Below are positions 41,102 to 49,423 of a stretch of 64,000 nucleotides of DNA, piece after piece. The notes beneath the pieces are model-generated. The model was not told the origin of the DNA and did no database searches. It saw only the letters and a program-made list of their open reading frames with translations. The stretch's first letter is position 1; every line of letters begins with the position of its first letter. Source of the DNA: Streptomyces sp. CB01635 (lineage in GTDB: Bacteria; Actinomycetota; Actinomycetes; Streptomycetales; Streptomycetaceae); the NCBI RefSeq assembly GCF_002803065.1, contig NZ_NNBL01000007.1, forward strand, positions 124,001-188,000, in the 5' to 3' direction. The translations under genes were made by a program, and so were the position numbers.

Positions 41102-41583
41102 ATATAGGTCTGCTTCTTGAGCTTGAGGTAGACGAAGCTCTCGGTGGAGCGCACGCCGGGAAGGGTCCGGATGCGTTTGTTGATGACGTCCAGGAGCTGG
41201 TCGTCGTCCTCACACACGACCTCCGCGAGGAGGTCGAACGAGCCCGCGGTCATGACCACGTACTCGACTTCCGGCATGGCCGTCAGCGCTTCGGCGACGG
41301 GATCGAGGTCACCCTCCGCGTTGATGCCGACCATCGCCTGGCGTCGGAAGCCCACGGTGAGTGGGTCCGTGACGGCGACGATCTGCATCACGCCCTGGTC
41401 GAGCAGCTTCTGGACGCGCTGTCGCACGGCTGCTTCGGAGAGGCCGACGGCCTTGCCGATAGCTGCGTACGGCCTACGGCCGTCTTCCTGGAGCTGTTCG
41501 ATGATGGCGAGGGAAACGGCGTCGAGCGGCGGGGTGCCGGTGCCGTTCCTCGATCCTTTTGGGTCTGCGCTGCGACTGGCCAC
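41086..41583 (-). CDS. Lrp/AsnC-family transcriptional regulator
   Basis: A 165-residue regulator with an N-terminal winged helix (IIEQLQEDGRRPYAAIGKAVGLSEAAVRQRVQKLL, shortened) and the RAM effector domain (PEVEYVVMTAGSFDLLAEVVCED). GTG at 41583 (ASRSADPKG) is preferred with GGTGGGG just upstream; an ATG at 41595 is also possible. It probably controls the downstream aminotransferase and the divergent aldehyde dehydrogenase in response to an amino acid or polyamine product. Octameric Lrp proteins commonly bind divergent gaps such as the 170-nt one here. Confidence 0.9.
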   Translation of the reverse strand: MASRSADPKGSRNGTGTPPLDAVSLAIIEQLQEDGRRPYAAIGKAVGLSEAAVRQRVQKLLDQGVMQIVAVTDPLTVGFRRQAMVGINAEGDLDPVAEALTAMPEVEYVVMTAGSFDLLAEVVCEDDDQLLDVINKRIRTLPGVRSTESFVYLKLKKQTYMWGTR

Positions 41584-41694
41584 GTGCCCCACCATGCACG
41601 AGGAGTCGACAGTTCCGCAAGCCCGGATCGATGAAATTCGTTGTTTGAGGGCTCGAAGTTCACGGATTTCGCAGATCTGGCGCCCAGGGGGGTG

Positions 41695-41722
41695 TTGAAA
41701 GCGTCGGACTACGGATTAGGGT
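41695..41722 (+). promoter_or_regulatory. Promoter of the aminobutyraldehyde dehydrogenase gene
   Basis: TTGAAA (41695-41700), 16-nt spacer, TAGGGT (41717-41722). A good sigma-70-type promoter about 45 nt upstream of the GTG, within the divergent regulator/dehydrogenase gap. Confidence 0.65.
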
Positions 41723-41764
41723 GGTATCTCATCCAATGGACATCCGACCAGGAGGGCCGCCTCA

Positions 41765-43204
41765 GTGACCAGCGAGCTGCGTCGTCTGCGCAATTACATC
41801 GACGGTGAGTTCCGGGACGCCGCCGACGGACGGACCACCGAGGTGGTCAACCCGGCCAACGGTGAGGCGTACGCGACCGCCCCGCTGTCCGGCGACGCCG
41901 ATGTGGACGCCGCCATGGCCGCCGCCGCGGCCGCGTTCCCGGCCTGGCGCGACCTCACGCCCAGCGAGCGCCAGAAGGCCCTCCTCAAGATCGCGGACGC
42001 GTTCGAGGAGCGGGCCGAGGAGCTCATCGCCGCCGAGGTCGAGAACACCGGCAAGCCGACCGGCCTGACCCGGTCCGAGGAAATCCCGCCCATGGTCGAC
42101 CAGATCCGCTTCTTCGCGGGTGCGGCGCGCATGCTCGAGGGCCGCTCGGCCGGCGAGTACATGGAGGGCCTGACCTCGATCATCCGCCGCGAGCCCATCG
42201 GCGTCTGCGCCCAGGTCGCGCCGTGGAACTACCCGATGATGATGGCCGTCTGGAAGTTCGCCCCGGCGCTCGCCGCGGGCAACACGGTCGTCCTGAAGCC
42301 GTCGGACACCACCCCGGCGTCCACGGTCCTGATCGCCGAGATCATCGGCTCCATCGTCCCCAAGGGCGTCTTCAACGTCATCTGCGGTGACCGCGAGACC
42401 GGCCGCGCGATGGTCGAGCACAAGACCCCGGCGATGGCCTCCATCACCGGCTCCGTGCGCGCCGGCATCTCGGTCGCCGAGTCCGCCGCCAAGGACGTCA
42501 AGCGCGTCCACCTGGAGCTCGGCGGCAAGGCGCCGGTCGTCGTCTTCGAGGACACCGACATCGCCAAGGCCGTCGAGGACATCTCGGTGGCGGGCTTCTT
42601 CAACGCGGGCCAGGACTGCACCGCAGCCACCCGCGTCCTCGTCCACGAGTCCATCCACGACGAGTTCGTCCAGGCCCTCGCCAAGGCGGCGGCCGACACG
42701 AAGACCGGCCAGCCGGACGACGAGGACGTGCTCTACGGGCCCCTCAACAACCCGAACCAGCTCGCCCAGGTCACCGGCTTCATCGAGCGCCTCCCGGCGC
42801 ACGCCAAGGTCGAGGCCGGCGGCCACCGCGTCGGCGACAAGGGCTACTTCTACGCCCCGACCGTCGTCTCGGGCGTCAAGCAGGACGACGAGATCATCCA
42901 GAACGAGGTCTTCGGACCGGTCATCACCGTCCAGTCCTTCGCGGACGAGGCGCAGGCCGTCGAGTGGGCGAACGGCGTGGAGTACGCGCTGGCCTCCTCG
43001 GTCTGGACGAAGGACCACGCGCGCGCGATGCGTATGTCCAAGATCCTCGACTTCGGCTGTGTGTGGATCAACACCCACATCCCGCTGGTCGCCGAGATGC
43101 CCCACGGCGGCTTCAAGAAGTCCGGCTACGGCAAGGACCTGTCGGCGTACGGCTTCGACGACTACACGCGCATCAAGCACGTCATGACGTCGATCGAGGG
43201 CTGA
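41765..43204 (+). CDS. Gamma-aminobutyraldehyde dehydrogenase
   Basis: A 479-residue NAD(P)-dependent aldehyde dehydrogenase: QVAPWNYPMMMAVWKFAPAL, the glutamate of HLELGGKAP and catalytic cysteine in FFNAGQDCTAATRV. The sequence is close to the PatD/PuuC-like 4-aminobutyraldehyde dehydrogenases, making GABA. GTG start with AGGAGGG. It faces the putrescine-type aminotransferase and its Lrp regulator, and precedes an orphan potD. A paralogue lies at 50247-51779. Confidence 0.85.
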   Translation: MTSELRRLRNYIDGEFRDAADGRTTEVVNPANGEAYATAPLSGDADVDAAMAAAAAAFPAWRDLTPSERQKALLKIADAFEERAEELIAAEVENTGKPTGLTRSEEIPPMVDQIRFFAGAARMLEGRSAGEYMEGLTSIIRREPIGVCAQVAPWNYPMMMAVWKFAPALAAGNTVVLKPSDTTPASTVLIAEIIGSIVPKGVFNVICGDRETGRAMVEHKTPAMASITGSVRAGISVAESAAKDVKRVHLELGGKAPVVVFEDTDIAKAVEDISVAGFFNAGQDCTAATRVLVHESIHDEFVQALAKAAADTKTGQPDDEDVLYGPLNNPNQLAQVTGFIERLPAHAKVEAGGHRVGDKGYFYAPTVVSGVKQDDEIIQNEVFGPVITVQSFADEAQAVEWANGVEYALASSVWTKDHARAMRMSKILDFGCVWINTHIPLVAEMPHGGFKKSGYGKDLSAYGFDDYTRIKHVMTSIEG

Positions 43205-43349
43205 TCAGCGGCATCGATCCGCTCCGTCCGCCCCCGCGTGGCTCCGGCCGCGCGGGGGCGGTGGCATGTCCGGGGAGCGCTGCTGCACGGCGGGCGCCGG
43301 TGATCGACAGTGTGTCGGCTCTCACCCCGTCGGCTTGACGCAGCGTCCA

Positions 43350-43379
43350 TTGTCCGGGCCCGCTGGGCGCGGGCATCCT
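43350..43379 (+). promoter_or_regulatory. Candidate promoter of the orphan potD
   Basis: TTGTCC (43350-43355) and CATCCT (43374-43379) are 18 nt apart, and the GTG start at 43386 is 7 nt downstream. No ribosome-binding site is present, which fits a leaderless mRNA. Confidence 0.4.
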
Positions 43380-43385
43380 GCACAG

Positions 43386-44594
43386 GTGCGAGCGACCCCG
43401 AGGAACCCCAAGCCGTCCCTGTCCCGCCGTTCCCTGATGCGCGCCCTGGGCGGTGGCGCCGCGGCCGCCGCGGTCGGCGCGCTCGCCTCGGGGTGCGGTG
43501 TGCCCGCCGCCTACGTCGCGCCGGGGGACCGCGCCGCGACCGACCGGTCCGGCAGCGACAAGCGGCTCGTCTTCGCCAACTGGCCGCTCTACATCGACGT
43601 GGACGACGACGATCCGTCGAAGCGGCCCACGCTCGACGCCTTCCAGAAGCAGACCGGGATCGACGTCAAGTACACCGAAGAGATCAACGACAACGACGAG
43701 TTCTTCGGCAAGATCAGCCCGTCCCTGATGAACCACCAGAAGACCGGCCGGGACCTCATCGTCATCAGCGACTGGATGTGCGCCAAGTTCGTGACGCTCG
43801 GCTGGGTCCAGGAGATGGACCGCGCCCGTCAGCCGCACGTCACCAAGTACCTCGACCCGCTGCTGCGTTCACCGCACTTCGACCCCGGCCGCAAGTACAC
43901 CGTGCCGTGGCAGTCCGGCATCACCGGCATCGCGTACAACAAGCGCAGGGTCGGGCGCGAGATCAAGCACGTGTCCGATCTGTGGGCGGCCGACCTCAAG
44001 GGCAAGGTCACGCTGTTGTCCGGGCTCGACGAGTCGTTCGCGCTGCTCATGCAGGGCAACGGTGTCGACATCACCCGGTGGACCCCGGACGACTTCCACC
44101 GCGTGTGCGACCAGGTCGAGAAGCTCGTCAAGAGCCACCACATCCGCCGCTTCACCGGCAACGACTACATCAAGGACCTCTCCAGCGGCGACGTCCTCGC
44201 CTGCCAGGCCTACAGCGGTGATGTCATCCAGCTCCAGGCCGACGATCCGGACATCGAGTTCGTCGTGCCGGAGGAGGGGGGCGAGCTGTGGGCCGAGTCG
44301 CTGATGATCCCCAACCTCGCCGACCACAAGCGCAACGCCGAGCGCCTCATCGACTTCTACTACCGGCCGGAGGTCGCCGCCGAGCTGGCCACCTGGGTCA
44401 ACTACGTGAGCCCCGTGCCGGCCGCCCGCGAGATCCTCGCCGACTCCAAGGACAAGGACACCGCGGCCCTCGCCGAGGACCCGCTGATCTTCCCCGATGA
44501 CACGATGCGCGCGCGGCTCGCCATCGCGCGCGACATCACGTCGAAGGAACGCCCGGAATTCGCCAAGCGGTGGAACGCGATCGCGGGGCTGTGA
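43386..44594 (+). CDS. Polyamine (spermidine/putrescine) substrate-binding lipoprotein, orphan PotD
   Basis: A 402-residue PotD/PotF-type binding protein. It has a twin-arginine signal (SRRSLMRALGGG) ending in a lipobox (LASGC), then RLVFANWPLYIDVD, DVKYTEEINDNDEFFGKI and GNDYIKDLSSGDVLACQAYSGDV. No permease or ATPase genes are next to it. A paralogue with its own permeases is at 51859-53106, so the two may share the PotABC channel. It is 181 nt after the aldehyde dehydrogenase gene. Confidence 0.85.
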   Translation: MRATPRNPKPSLSRRSLMRALGGGAAAAAVGALASGCGVPAAYVAPGDRAATDRSGSDKRLVFANWPLYIDVDDDDPSKRPTLDAFQKQTGIDVKYTEEINDNDEFFGKISPSLMNHQKTGRDLIVISDWMCAKFVTLGWVQEMDRARQPHVTKYLDPLLRSPHFDPGRKYTVPWQSGITGIAYNKRRVGREIKHVSDLWAADLKGKVTLLSGLDESFALLMQGNGVDITRWTPDDFHRVCDQVEKLVKSHHIRRFTGNDYIKDLSSGDVLACQAYSGDVIQLQADDPDIEFVVPEEGGELWAESLMIPNLADHKRNAERLIDFYYRPEVAAELATWVNYVSPVPAAREILADSKDKDTAALAEDPLIFPDDTMRARLAIARDITSKERPEFAKRWNAIAGL

Positions 44595-44618
44595 GGGGGC
44601 CGGCCGGTTGCGGCGCGG

Positions 44619-45071
44619 TCAGTTCCACAGCGGCGTGGTCACGACCCGGTGGAACGCGTCCGGGTGGCCCTGCGGATAGGTGAGCGTGATGCGCGAGTAG
44701 TGCCGGCGGTCCTGGTGCTTGGTCCAGGACTGCGGCCGGTCGAGGCGGACCGTGACGCGGTACGAGCGGAACTTGCCCGCCGCGCAGTACGGCTTGCAGT
44801 CGTTGACCAGGCTCGTGCCCGTGGCCACCGCCGTGGACGGGCCCCAATGCGACCACTTGAGCGAGGTGAGGAGGCTGTTGCCGTCCCCGCACGCGAGCAT
44901 GAAGTCGGTGGGCCGCACCTGTGGCTTCCAGGTGCAGTCGACGAGCACGGTGTCAGCGTGCTTCTGCTGCGGCTTCGGCGCCGCGGTGGAGGCGGAGGCC
45001 GGAACCATGGCTGCTGCGAGGGACGCGGCTGCACAGAGTGTGAGCGTCGTCTTCAGTGTTTTGCTCCGCAA
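44619..45071 (-). CDS. Secreted hypothetical protein
   Basis: A 150-residue protein with a clean signal peptide (KTLKTTLTLCAAASLAAAMVPASASTAA). The mature part has four cysteines (VDCTWKP, LACGDGN, NDCKPYCAAGK), suggesting two disulfides, and ends in PLWN. I do not recognise the domain. TTG start at 45071 with AGGG upstream. It is convergent with the orphan potD. Small secreted proteins of this type are common in Streptomyces. Confidence 0.75.
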   Translation of the reverse strand: MRSKTLKTTLTLCAAASLAAAMVPASASTAAPKPQQKHADTVLVDCTWKPQVRPTDFMLACGDGNSLLTSLKWSHWGPSTAVATGTSLVNDCKPYCAAGKFRSYRVTVRLDRPQSWTKHQDRRHYSRITLTYPQGHPDAFHRVVTTPLWN

Positions 45072-45195
45072 AGTACCCTCCCGGCCGATCGGGGGGCCCT
45101 GGGCCCCGTGGTGCTCGTTCCGACGCTAAAGGGGTCCCGTGAGATGCGCCACTCGAACGGGCTAGCACCGCACGGACGGAGTACGGGCGGGCCGG

Positions 45196-46338
45196 TCAGC
45201 CCTTGACCGCCGCCATGATGATGCGCTCGGCGACGGGATTCATCGCGTCACCCTTGGCGTCCGTCGCGCCGACGGAGTAGACCACGGTCCGTGACAGGTC
45301 GCGGGTCGCGGCGACCCCCGTCACGTACCCGTAGCGGGATCCGGACTTGCCCCAGTACACCGAGCCGCCGGCCTCGAGGCGCTGGAGGCCCGCGCTCATG
45401 GTCGCCCCCGGCACGTCCGACGGCACCGTGAACATCTCCTTGAGCTGGGGCCCGGGCACGAGGCGGCCGCCGAAGAGCGCCCGCAGCAGCCGCTCCAGGT
45501 CCGCCGTCGTGGAGATCATGTCGCCGGCCGCCCACCGGTCGGACTGGTTCCACTCGGTCACGTCGACGAACCCGCCGCCGTCCAGCTGGTAGCCGCGGTT
45601 GTGCGGGCCGTGGATCACGGGGTCGGCGCCGGGGAACGACGTGGCGCGCATTCCGGCGGGACGCAGGACGCGCCGGGTGGCCTCGTCCGCGTACGTGTGG
45701 CCCGTGACCTTCTCGATCAGCATGCCGAGAACCGTGTAGTTGATGTTGAGGTACTCCTGTTGCCCGCCCGGGTCGAACGACGGTCCCTTCGCGAGCGCCG
45801 ACGCCACGACGGCCTGCGGGGTGAGGGTGTCGAAGCGGTGCGCGTACGCGTCCTCGAAGTCGTCGCCGAAGCCGTCACCGGCCTGGATGCCGCTGGTGTG
45901 GTTCAGCAGCTGGCGTACGGATATGGGCCGGAAGCCCTTCCCCTTGAAGAGGTCCGGCAGATAGTGCTGCACCGGCGCGTCCAGATTCACGCGGCGCTCG
46001 GCGGCGAGCTGGAGCACGACCGCCGCCGTGACGACCTTCGTCGTCGAGCCCGCGCGGAACCGGCCGCCGTCGAGCGCGGCACGGCCCGAGGCCAGGTCAC
46101 GCACGCCGGAGCTGCCGCGCCACGTGCCGTCCGTGCCGCCGACGCGCACGAGCGCGGCAGTCGCGTCCGCGTCCGGCAGCCCGGAGATCGCCTCGCGCAG
46201 TGCGGCTCCGTCCGGGCGGTCCGCCGTGGCCGACGCCCGGGCGGGTGCGTCCGCCAGGGCCGGTACGGCGAGCGGGCCCGCGGCGAGGCCGAGGACGAGG
46301 GCGGAGGCAAGGACGGTACGGCGGGTGCGTGCGGGCAT
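45196..46338 (-). CDS. Secreted serine hydrolase (beta-lactamase/DD-peptidase-like)
   Basis: A 380-residue exported protein: signal peptide (about residues 1-28, VLASALVLGLAAGPLAVPALADA), SxxK in RAGSTTKVV, YxN in QEYLNINYTVLG, and GKSG as the HTG/KTG equivalent. This is the class-C beta-lactamase/D-alanyl-D-alanine carboxypeptidase fold. It may be a peptidase or esterase; resistance cannot be inferred. The ATG at 46338 with GGAGCG upstream is preferred to the open frame upstream. Confidence 0.86.
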   Translation of the reverse strand: MPARTRRTVLASALVLGLAAGPLAVPALADAPARASATADRPDGAALREAISGLPDADATAALVRVGGTDGTWRGSSGVRDLASGRAALDGGRFRAGSTTKVVTAAVVLQLAAERRVNLDAPVQHYLPDLFKGKGFRPISVRQLLNHTSGIQAGDGFGDDFEDAYAHRFDTLTPQAVVASALAKGPSFDPGGQQEYLNINYTVLGMLIEKVTGHTYADEATRRVLRPAGMRATSFPGADPVIHGPHNRGYQLDGGGFVDVTEWNQSDRWAAGDMISTTADLERLLRALFGGRLVPGPQLKEMFTVPSDVPGATMSAGLQRLEAGGSVYWGKSGSRYGYVTGVAATRDLSRTVVYSVGATDAKGDAMNPVAERIIMAAVKG

Positions 46339-46512
46339 GCGGCGCTCCGGGTGAGGTGAGGCGGTCCTGCGGACACGACCATCCTGCGGGAGCCCGGAGA
46401 GCCCCGGATCGTCGGTGAGGAGGGCGCCTTCCCTGGAGCCGGCCAGGGTCAACTGGCCCCGGAGTGGAGGAAGTTGTCGGGGTTCACCCCTAAGGGGCGC
46501 CGGATCGGGCGG

Positions 46513-47193
46513 TCAGTTGCCGCGCAGCCCGCACAGCACGTCGATGCGGTTCGTCGTGATCGAGTCGATGCCGAGGCCGAGGAGGCGGCGCATCGCCGAC
46601 TTCGTGTCCGGGGTCCACGCGGAGACCAGCAGGCCCTGGCGGTGCACATGGGCCGCCAGCTCCCGACTGACCAGCGGGAAACGGTAGTTGAGCCAGGCCG
46701 GCCTGACCGCTTCGAGCACCCCGGGCCGTGGCGGGGCCAGCGTCGTCCACGTCAGCGCGATCTCGGCGGCCGGGTCCGCGCGCCGCACCGCCAGCATCGT
46801 CTCCGCGCCCGCGCAGTAGTAGGCACGCTCGTCGGCGCCGCAGTCCCGGATGACCCCGACGACCGTACGGACCACGCGCGCGTCCGCGCCCGGCAGGTCC
46901 ACCATCACCCGCCGCTCGGCCAGTACCTCCATGGCCTGTTCGAGGGTGGGCACGCCGCCCGCGGTGAGGCCGCGCACCTCGTCGTACGAGAGCGCGGAGA
47001 GCGGGCGGTCGTGGTCCCACAGCCGCTTGAGAGTGGAGTCGTGCAGCAGCACGGGCACGCCGTCGCGGGTCAGACGGACGTCGATCTCGACCGCGTCCGC
47101 TCCCTGCTCCAGCGCGGAGCGCAGGGAGGCGAGGGTGTTCTCACGGACGCGGTAGGGGTCGCCCCGGTGGGCCACGGCAGTCACGGTACGCAT
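46513..47193 (-). CDS. Glycerophosphodiester phosphodiesterase
   Basis: A 226-residue GDPD TIM barrel: AVAHRGDPYRVRENTLASL (catalytic histidine), AVEIDVRLTRDGVPVLLHDSTLKR (metal-binding E and D, then the HD). It hydrolyses glycerophosphodiesters to glycerol-3-phosphate and alcohols. No signal peptide, so cytoplasmic. A CACAAT box lies 7 nt upstream of the ATG, so a leaderless mRNA is possible. It is 21 nt downstream of the deaminase start on the same strand but separated by that promoter. Confidence 0.88.
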   Translation of the reverse strand: MRTVTAVAHRGDPYRVRENTLASLRSALEQGADAVEIDVRLTRDGVPVLLHDSTLKRLWDHDRPLSALSYDEVRGLTAGGVPTLEQAMEVLAERRVMVDLPGADARVVRTVVGVIRDCGADERAYYCAGAETMLAVRRADPAAEIALTWTTLAPPRPGVLEAVRPAWLNYRFPLVSRELAAHVHRQGLLVSAWTPDTKSAMRRLLGLGIDSITTNRIDVLCGLRGN

Positions 47194-47214
47194 GGCCCCA
47201 TTGTGGTCAGCCGG

Positions 47215-48249
47215 TCAGGCCCCGGCGAGCCACGTGTCCGTGTACGTGTCGATCTCCGCGGCGATACGGGCCTTGCCCGGCTCGTCGAGGAACGACGCGT
47301 CCACCGCGTTCCTGGCGAGCGCTGCCACGCCCCGCTCGTCGAGGTCGAGGAGGCGGGCGGCGACGGCGTACTCGTTGTTGAGGTCCGTGCCGAACATCGG
47401 CGGGTCGTCGGAGTTGACGGTGACGACGACCCCGGCGTCGACGAACTGCTTGATGGGGTGCTCCTCGAGGGTCTTCACGGCGCGCGTCGCGATGTTCGAC
47501 GTCGGGCAGACCTCGAGCGGGATGCGGTGCTCGGCGAGGTGGGCGAGGAGCTTCGGGTCTTGGACGGACGTCGTGCCGTGCCCGATGCGTTCGGCGCCGA
47601 GGTGGACCAGCGCGTCCCAGACCGTGCCGGGGCCCGTCGTCTCGCCGGCGTGCGGCACGGAGTGCAGGCCCGCGGCGATCGCCCGGTCGAAGTACGGCTT
47701 GAACTGGGGCCGCGGCACGCCGATTTCGGGCCCGCCGAGCCCGAAGGAGACGAGGCCCTCCGGACGGAGCGTGTCGGTGGTCGCGAGCCGCACGGTCTCC
47801 TCGGCGGACTCGAGCCCCGCCTCGCCGGGGATGTCGAAGCACCAGCGCAGGACGGTGCCGAACTCGGCCTCGGCCGCCTTGCGGGCGTCCTCGATCGCCT
47901 CCATGAAGCCGTACTCGTCGATGCCGCGGCGGACGGAGGAGTACGGGGTGATGGTCAGCTCGGCGTAACGCACGTTCTGCCGGGCCATGTCCCGCGCGAC
48001 CTCGAACGTGAGGAGTCGGACGTCCTCCGGCGTGCGCACGAGGTCGACGACCGAGAGGTATACGTCGATGAAGTGCGCGAAGTCCGTGAACGTGAAGTAG
48101 TCGGCCAGCGCCTCGGGGTCCGTCGGGACCTTGGAGTCCGCGTGGCGGGCCGCGAGCGTGGAGACGATCCGGGGGGACGCCGAGCCGACATGGTGCACAT
48201 GCAGCTCTGCCTTTGGCAGTCCGGCGATAAAGGCATGCAGATCGGTCAC
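47215..48249 (-). CDS. Adenosine deaminase-like protein, probable aminodeoxyfutalosine deaminase
   Basis: A 344-residue amidohydrolase-fold deaminase. Zinc and catalytic motifs are HVHHVGSAS (residues 16-24, HxH), HAGET, HGTTS and NSDDPPMF. Classical adenosine deaminases carry HVHLDGA there; the HHVGSAS variant is the kind I associate with 6-aminodeoxyfutalosine deaminases in Streptomyces menaquinone synthesis (S. coelicolor SCO5662, from memory, same synteny). The GTG at 48249 with GGAGG 7 nt upstream is the start. Adenosine itself remains a possible substrate. Confidence 0.8.
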   Translation of the reverse strand: MTDLHAFIAGLPKAELHVHHVGSASPRIVSTLAARHADSKVPTDPEALADYFTFTDFAHFIDVYLSVVDLVRTPEDVRLLTFEVARDMARQNVRYAELTITPYSSVRRGIDEYGFMEAIEDARKAAEAEFGTVLRWCFDIPGEAGLESAEETVRLATTDTLRPEGLVSFGLGGPEIGVPRPQFKPYFDRAIAAGLHSVPHAGETTGPGTVWDALVHLGAERIGHGTTSVQDPKLLAHLAEHRIPLEVCPTSNIATRAVKTLEEHPIKQFVDAGVVVTVNSDDPPMFGTDLNNEYAVAARLLDLDERGVAALARNAVDASFLDEPGKARIAAEIDTYTDTWLAGA

Positions 48250-48386
48250 GGATTCCTCCCCAGGAACTTGGATGATCGGCTGATCGGGTGGGTCGCAGTC
48301 ATCGTAGGCGTGCCACGGCCGCGACCTGGCGGCGGCCGTAGCATGTCGGGACGTCCGGGTGGGAGAAGAAGGGGGACGAGCGAGCG

Positions 48387-49388
48387 ATGTCCGAGGACAC
48401 AGAGGGCAGAGAGGGCGCCGAGAGCGCCGAGAGCACTGAGAGCACTGAGGGGGGCTACGGTTCGGCGGCTGCGCCGGAGCGGGGGTCGGGGGATCAGCCT
48501 GGGGGCAGGGTGTCCCTGGGGAAGCGGGAACCGGACCCGTGGGCGGCTCCGGCGGAGACGGGCCCGCGGGACGCCGTGCCGGGGGATGCGGAACAGGGGG
48601 AGGCCGGGCCGGTTGCTCCGGCGCCGGTGAGCCCGTTCGCGCCGCCGTCCCACGCCGAAACCCAGGTGGACCCCTTCGCCGCGCCCTCCGCACCCACCTC
48701 GCCCAGCGAGCCGTACAACCCGTTCGCCCCGCCCTCCCCGGGCGCCGCGACGGCCCCCGGCCGCTGGTCACAACAGCCGCAACAGCCGCAACAGCCACAC
48801 CAACCGCAACACCCGCACGCCCAGCCGCCGGGTGGCCCCTACGGCATGCCCCCCGGCTATCCGGCGGCGCAGGCCGGGGCCCCCTGGGCACCGGGGGCCA
48901 ACCCCTTCGCGCCGCCCGGTGAGCCCGTGCCCCCGCCGCCCGTCTCGCCCGACGGGCCGGGGCAGATGCAGTACGGCTACCCGGCCGCCCCGTACGGCTA
49001 CAACTACGGCTACGGTCGGCACGCGGCGACCGGCCCGGCCTCGATGGCCCACGGTGTTCCCGGCTACGGCTGGCCCGGGATGCAGCCGCAACCCGCCAAC
49101 GGCATGGGCGTCGCCGCTCTGACGCTCGGGATCATCTCGGCCGCCGCCTTCATCCTGTGGCCGATCGCGATCATCGTCGGCGTCCTCGCCATCATCTTCG
49201 GCGCGATCGGCCGCGCGAAGGCGAGCCGGGGCGAGGCCACCAACCGTGGCCAGGCCCTGGCCGGACTGATCTGCGGCATCGCCGGTCTGGTGCTCGCGCT
49301 GGTCATGATGTTCTTCGTCATCGCATCCAGCGACTCGTCGAGCGGCAGCGACAGCAGTGACGACAGCGGCTACTCCGCCGCCCTGTAG
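48387..49388 (+). CDS. DUF4190 membrane protein with long low-complexity N-terminus
   Basis: A 333-residue protein. The first ~230 residues are disordered: Glu/Ser-rich, then Pro-rich (NPFAPP repeats) with a Gln/Pro/His run, then Tyr/Gly-rich. The C-terminal ~90 residues form a DUF4190-type pair of transmembrane helices (VAALTLGIISAAAFILWPIA; ALAGLICGIAGLVLALVMMF) with a GRAKASRGEA loop. The function is unknown. It is divergent from the deaminase gene. Confidence 0.85.
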   Translation: MSEDTEGREGAESAESTESTEGGYGSAAAPERGSGDQPGGRVSLGKREPDPWAAPAETGPRDAVPGDAEQGEAGPVAPAPVSPFAPPSHAETQVDPFAAPSAPTSPSEPYNPFAPPSPGAATAPGRWSQQPQQPQQPHQPQHPHAQPPGGPYGMPPGYPAAQAGAPWAPGANPFAPPGEPVPPPPVSPDGPGQMQYGYPAAPYGYNYGYGRHAATGPASMAHGVPGYGWPGMQPQPANGMGVAALTLGIISAAAFILWPIAIIVGVLAIIFGAIGRAKASRGEATNRGQALAGLICGIAGLVLALVMMFFVIASSDSSSGSDSSDDSGYSAAL

Positions 49389-49405
49389 GACACCGACAAC
49401 GGGGG

Positions 49406-49423
49406 CCGGGCCGTCAGGCCCGG
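49406..49423. terminator. Bidirectional terminator between DUF4190 and NADAR genes
   Basis: CCGGGCC-GTCA-GGCCCGG is a perfect 7-bp stem with a 4-nt loop between convergent genes. It includes the NADAR stop codon. Confidence 0.75.

Noticed and set aside
47215..48249. Plain adenosine deaminase call
   Set aside because: The HxH loop differs from the adenosine deaminase consensus and synteny favours aminodeoxyfutalosine deaminase; left as an alternative only.
46474..48630. 718-codon plus-strand frame opposite the phosphodiesterase and deaminase genes
   Set aside because: Both opposite genes show catalytic motifs; this frame has no domain and an Arg/Val/Gly-biased composition.
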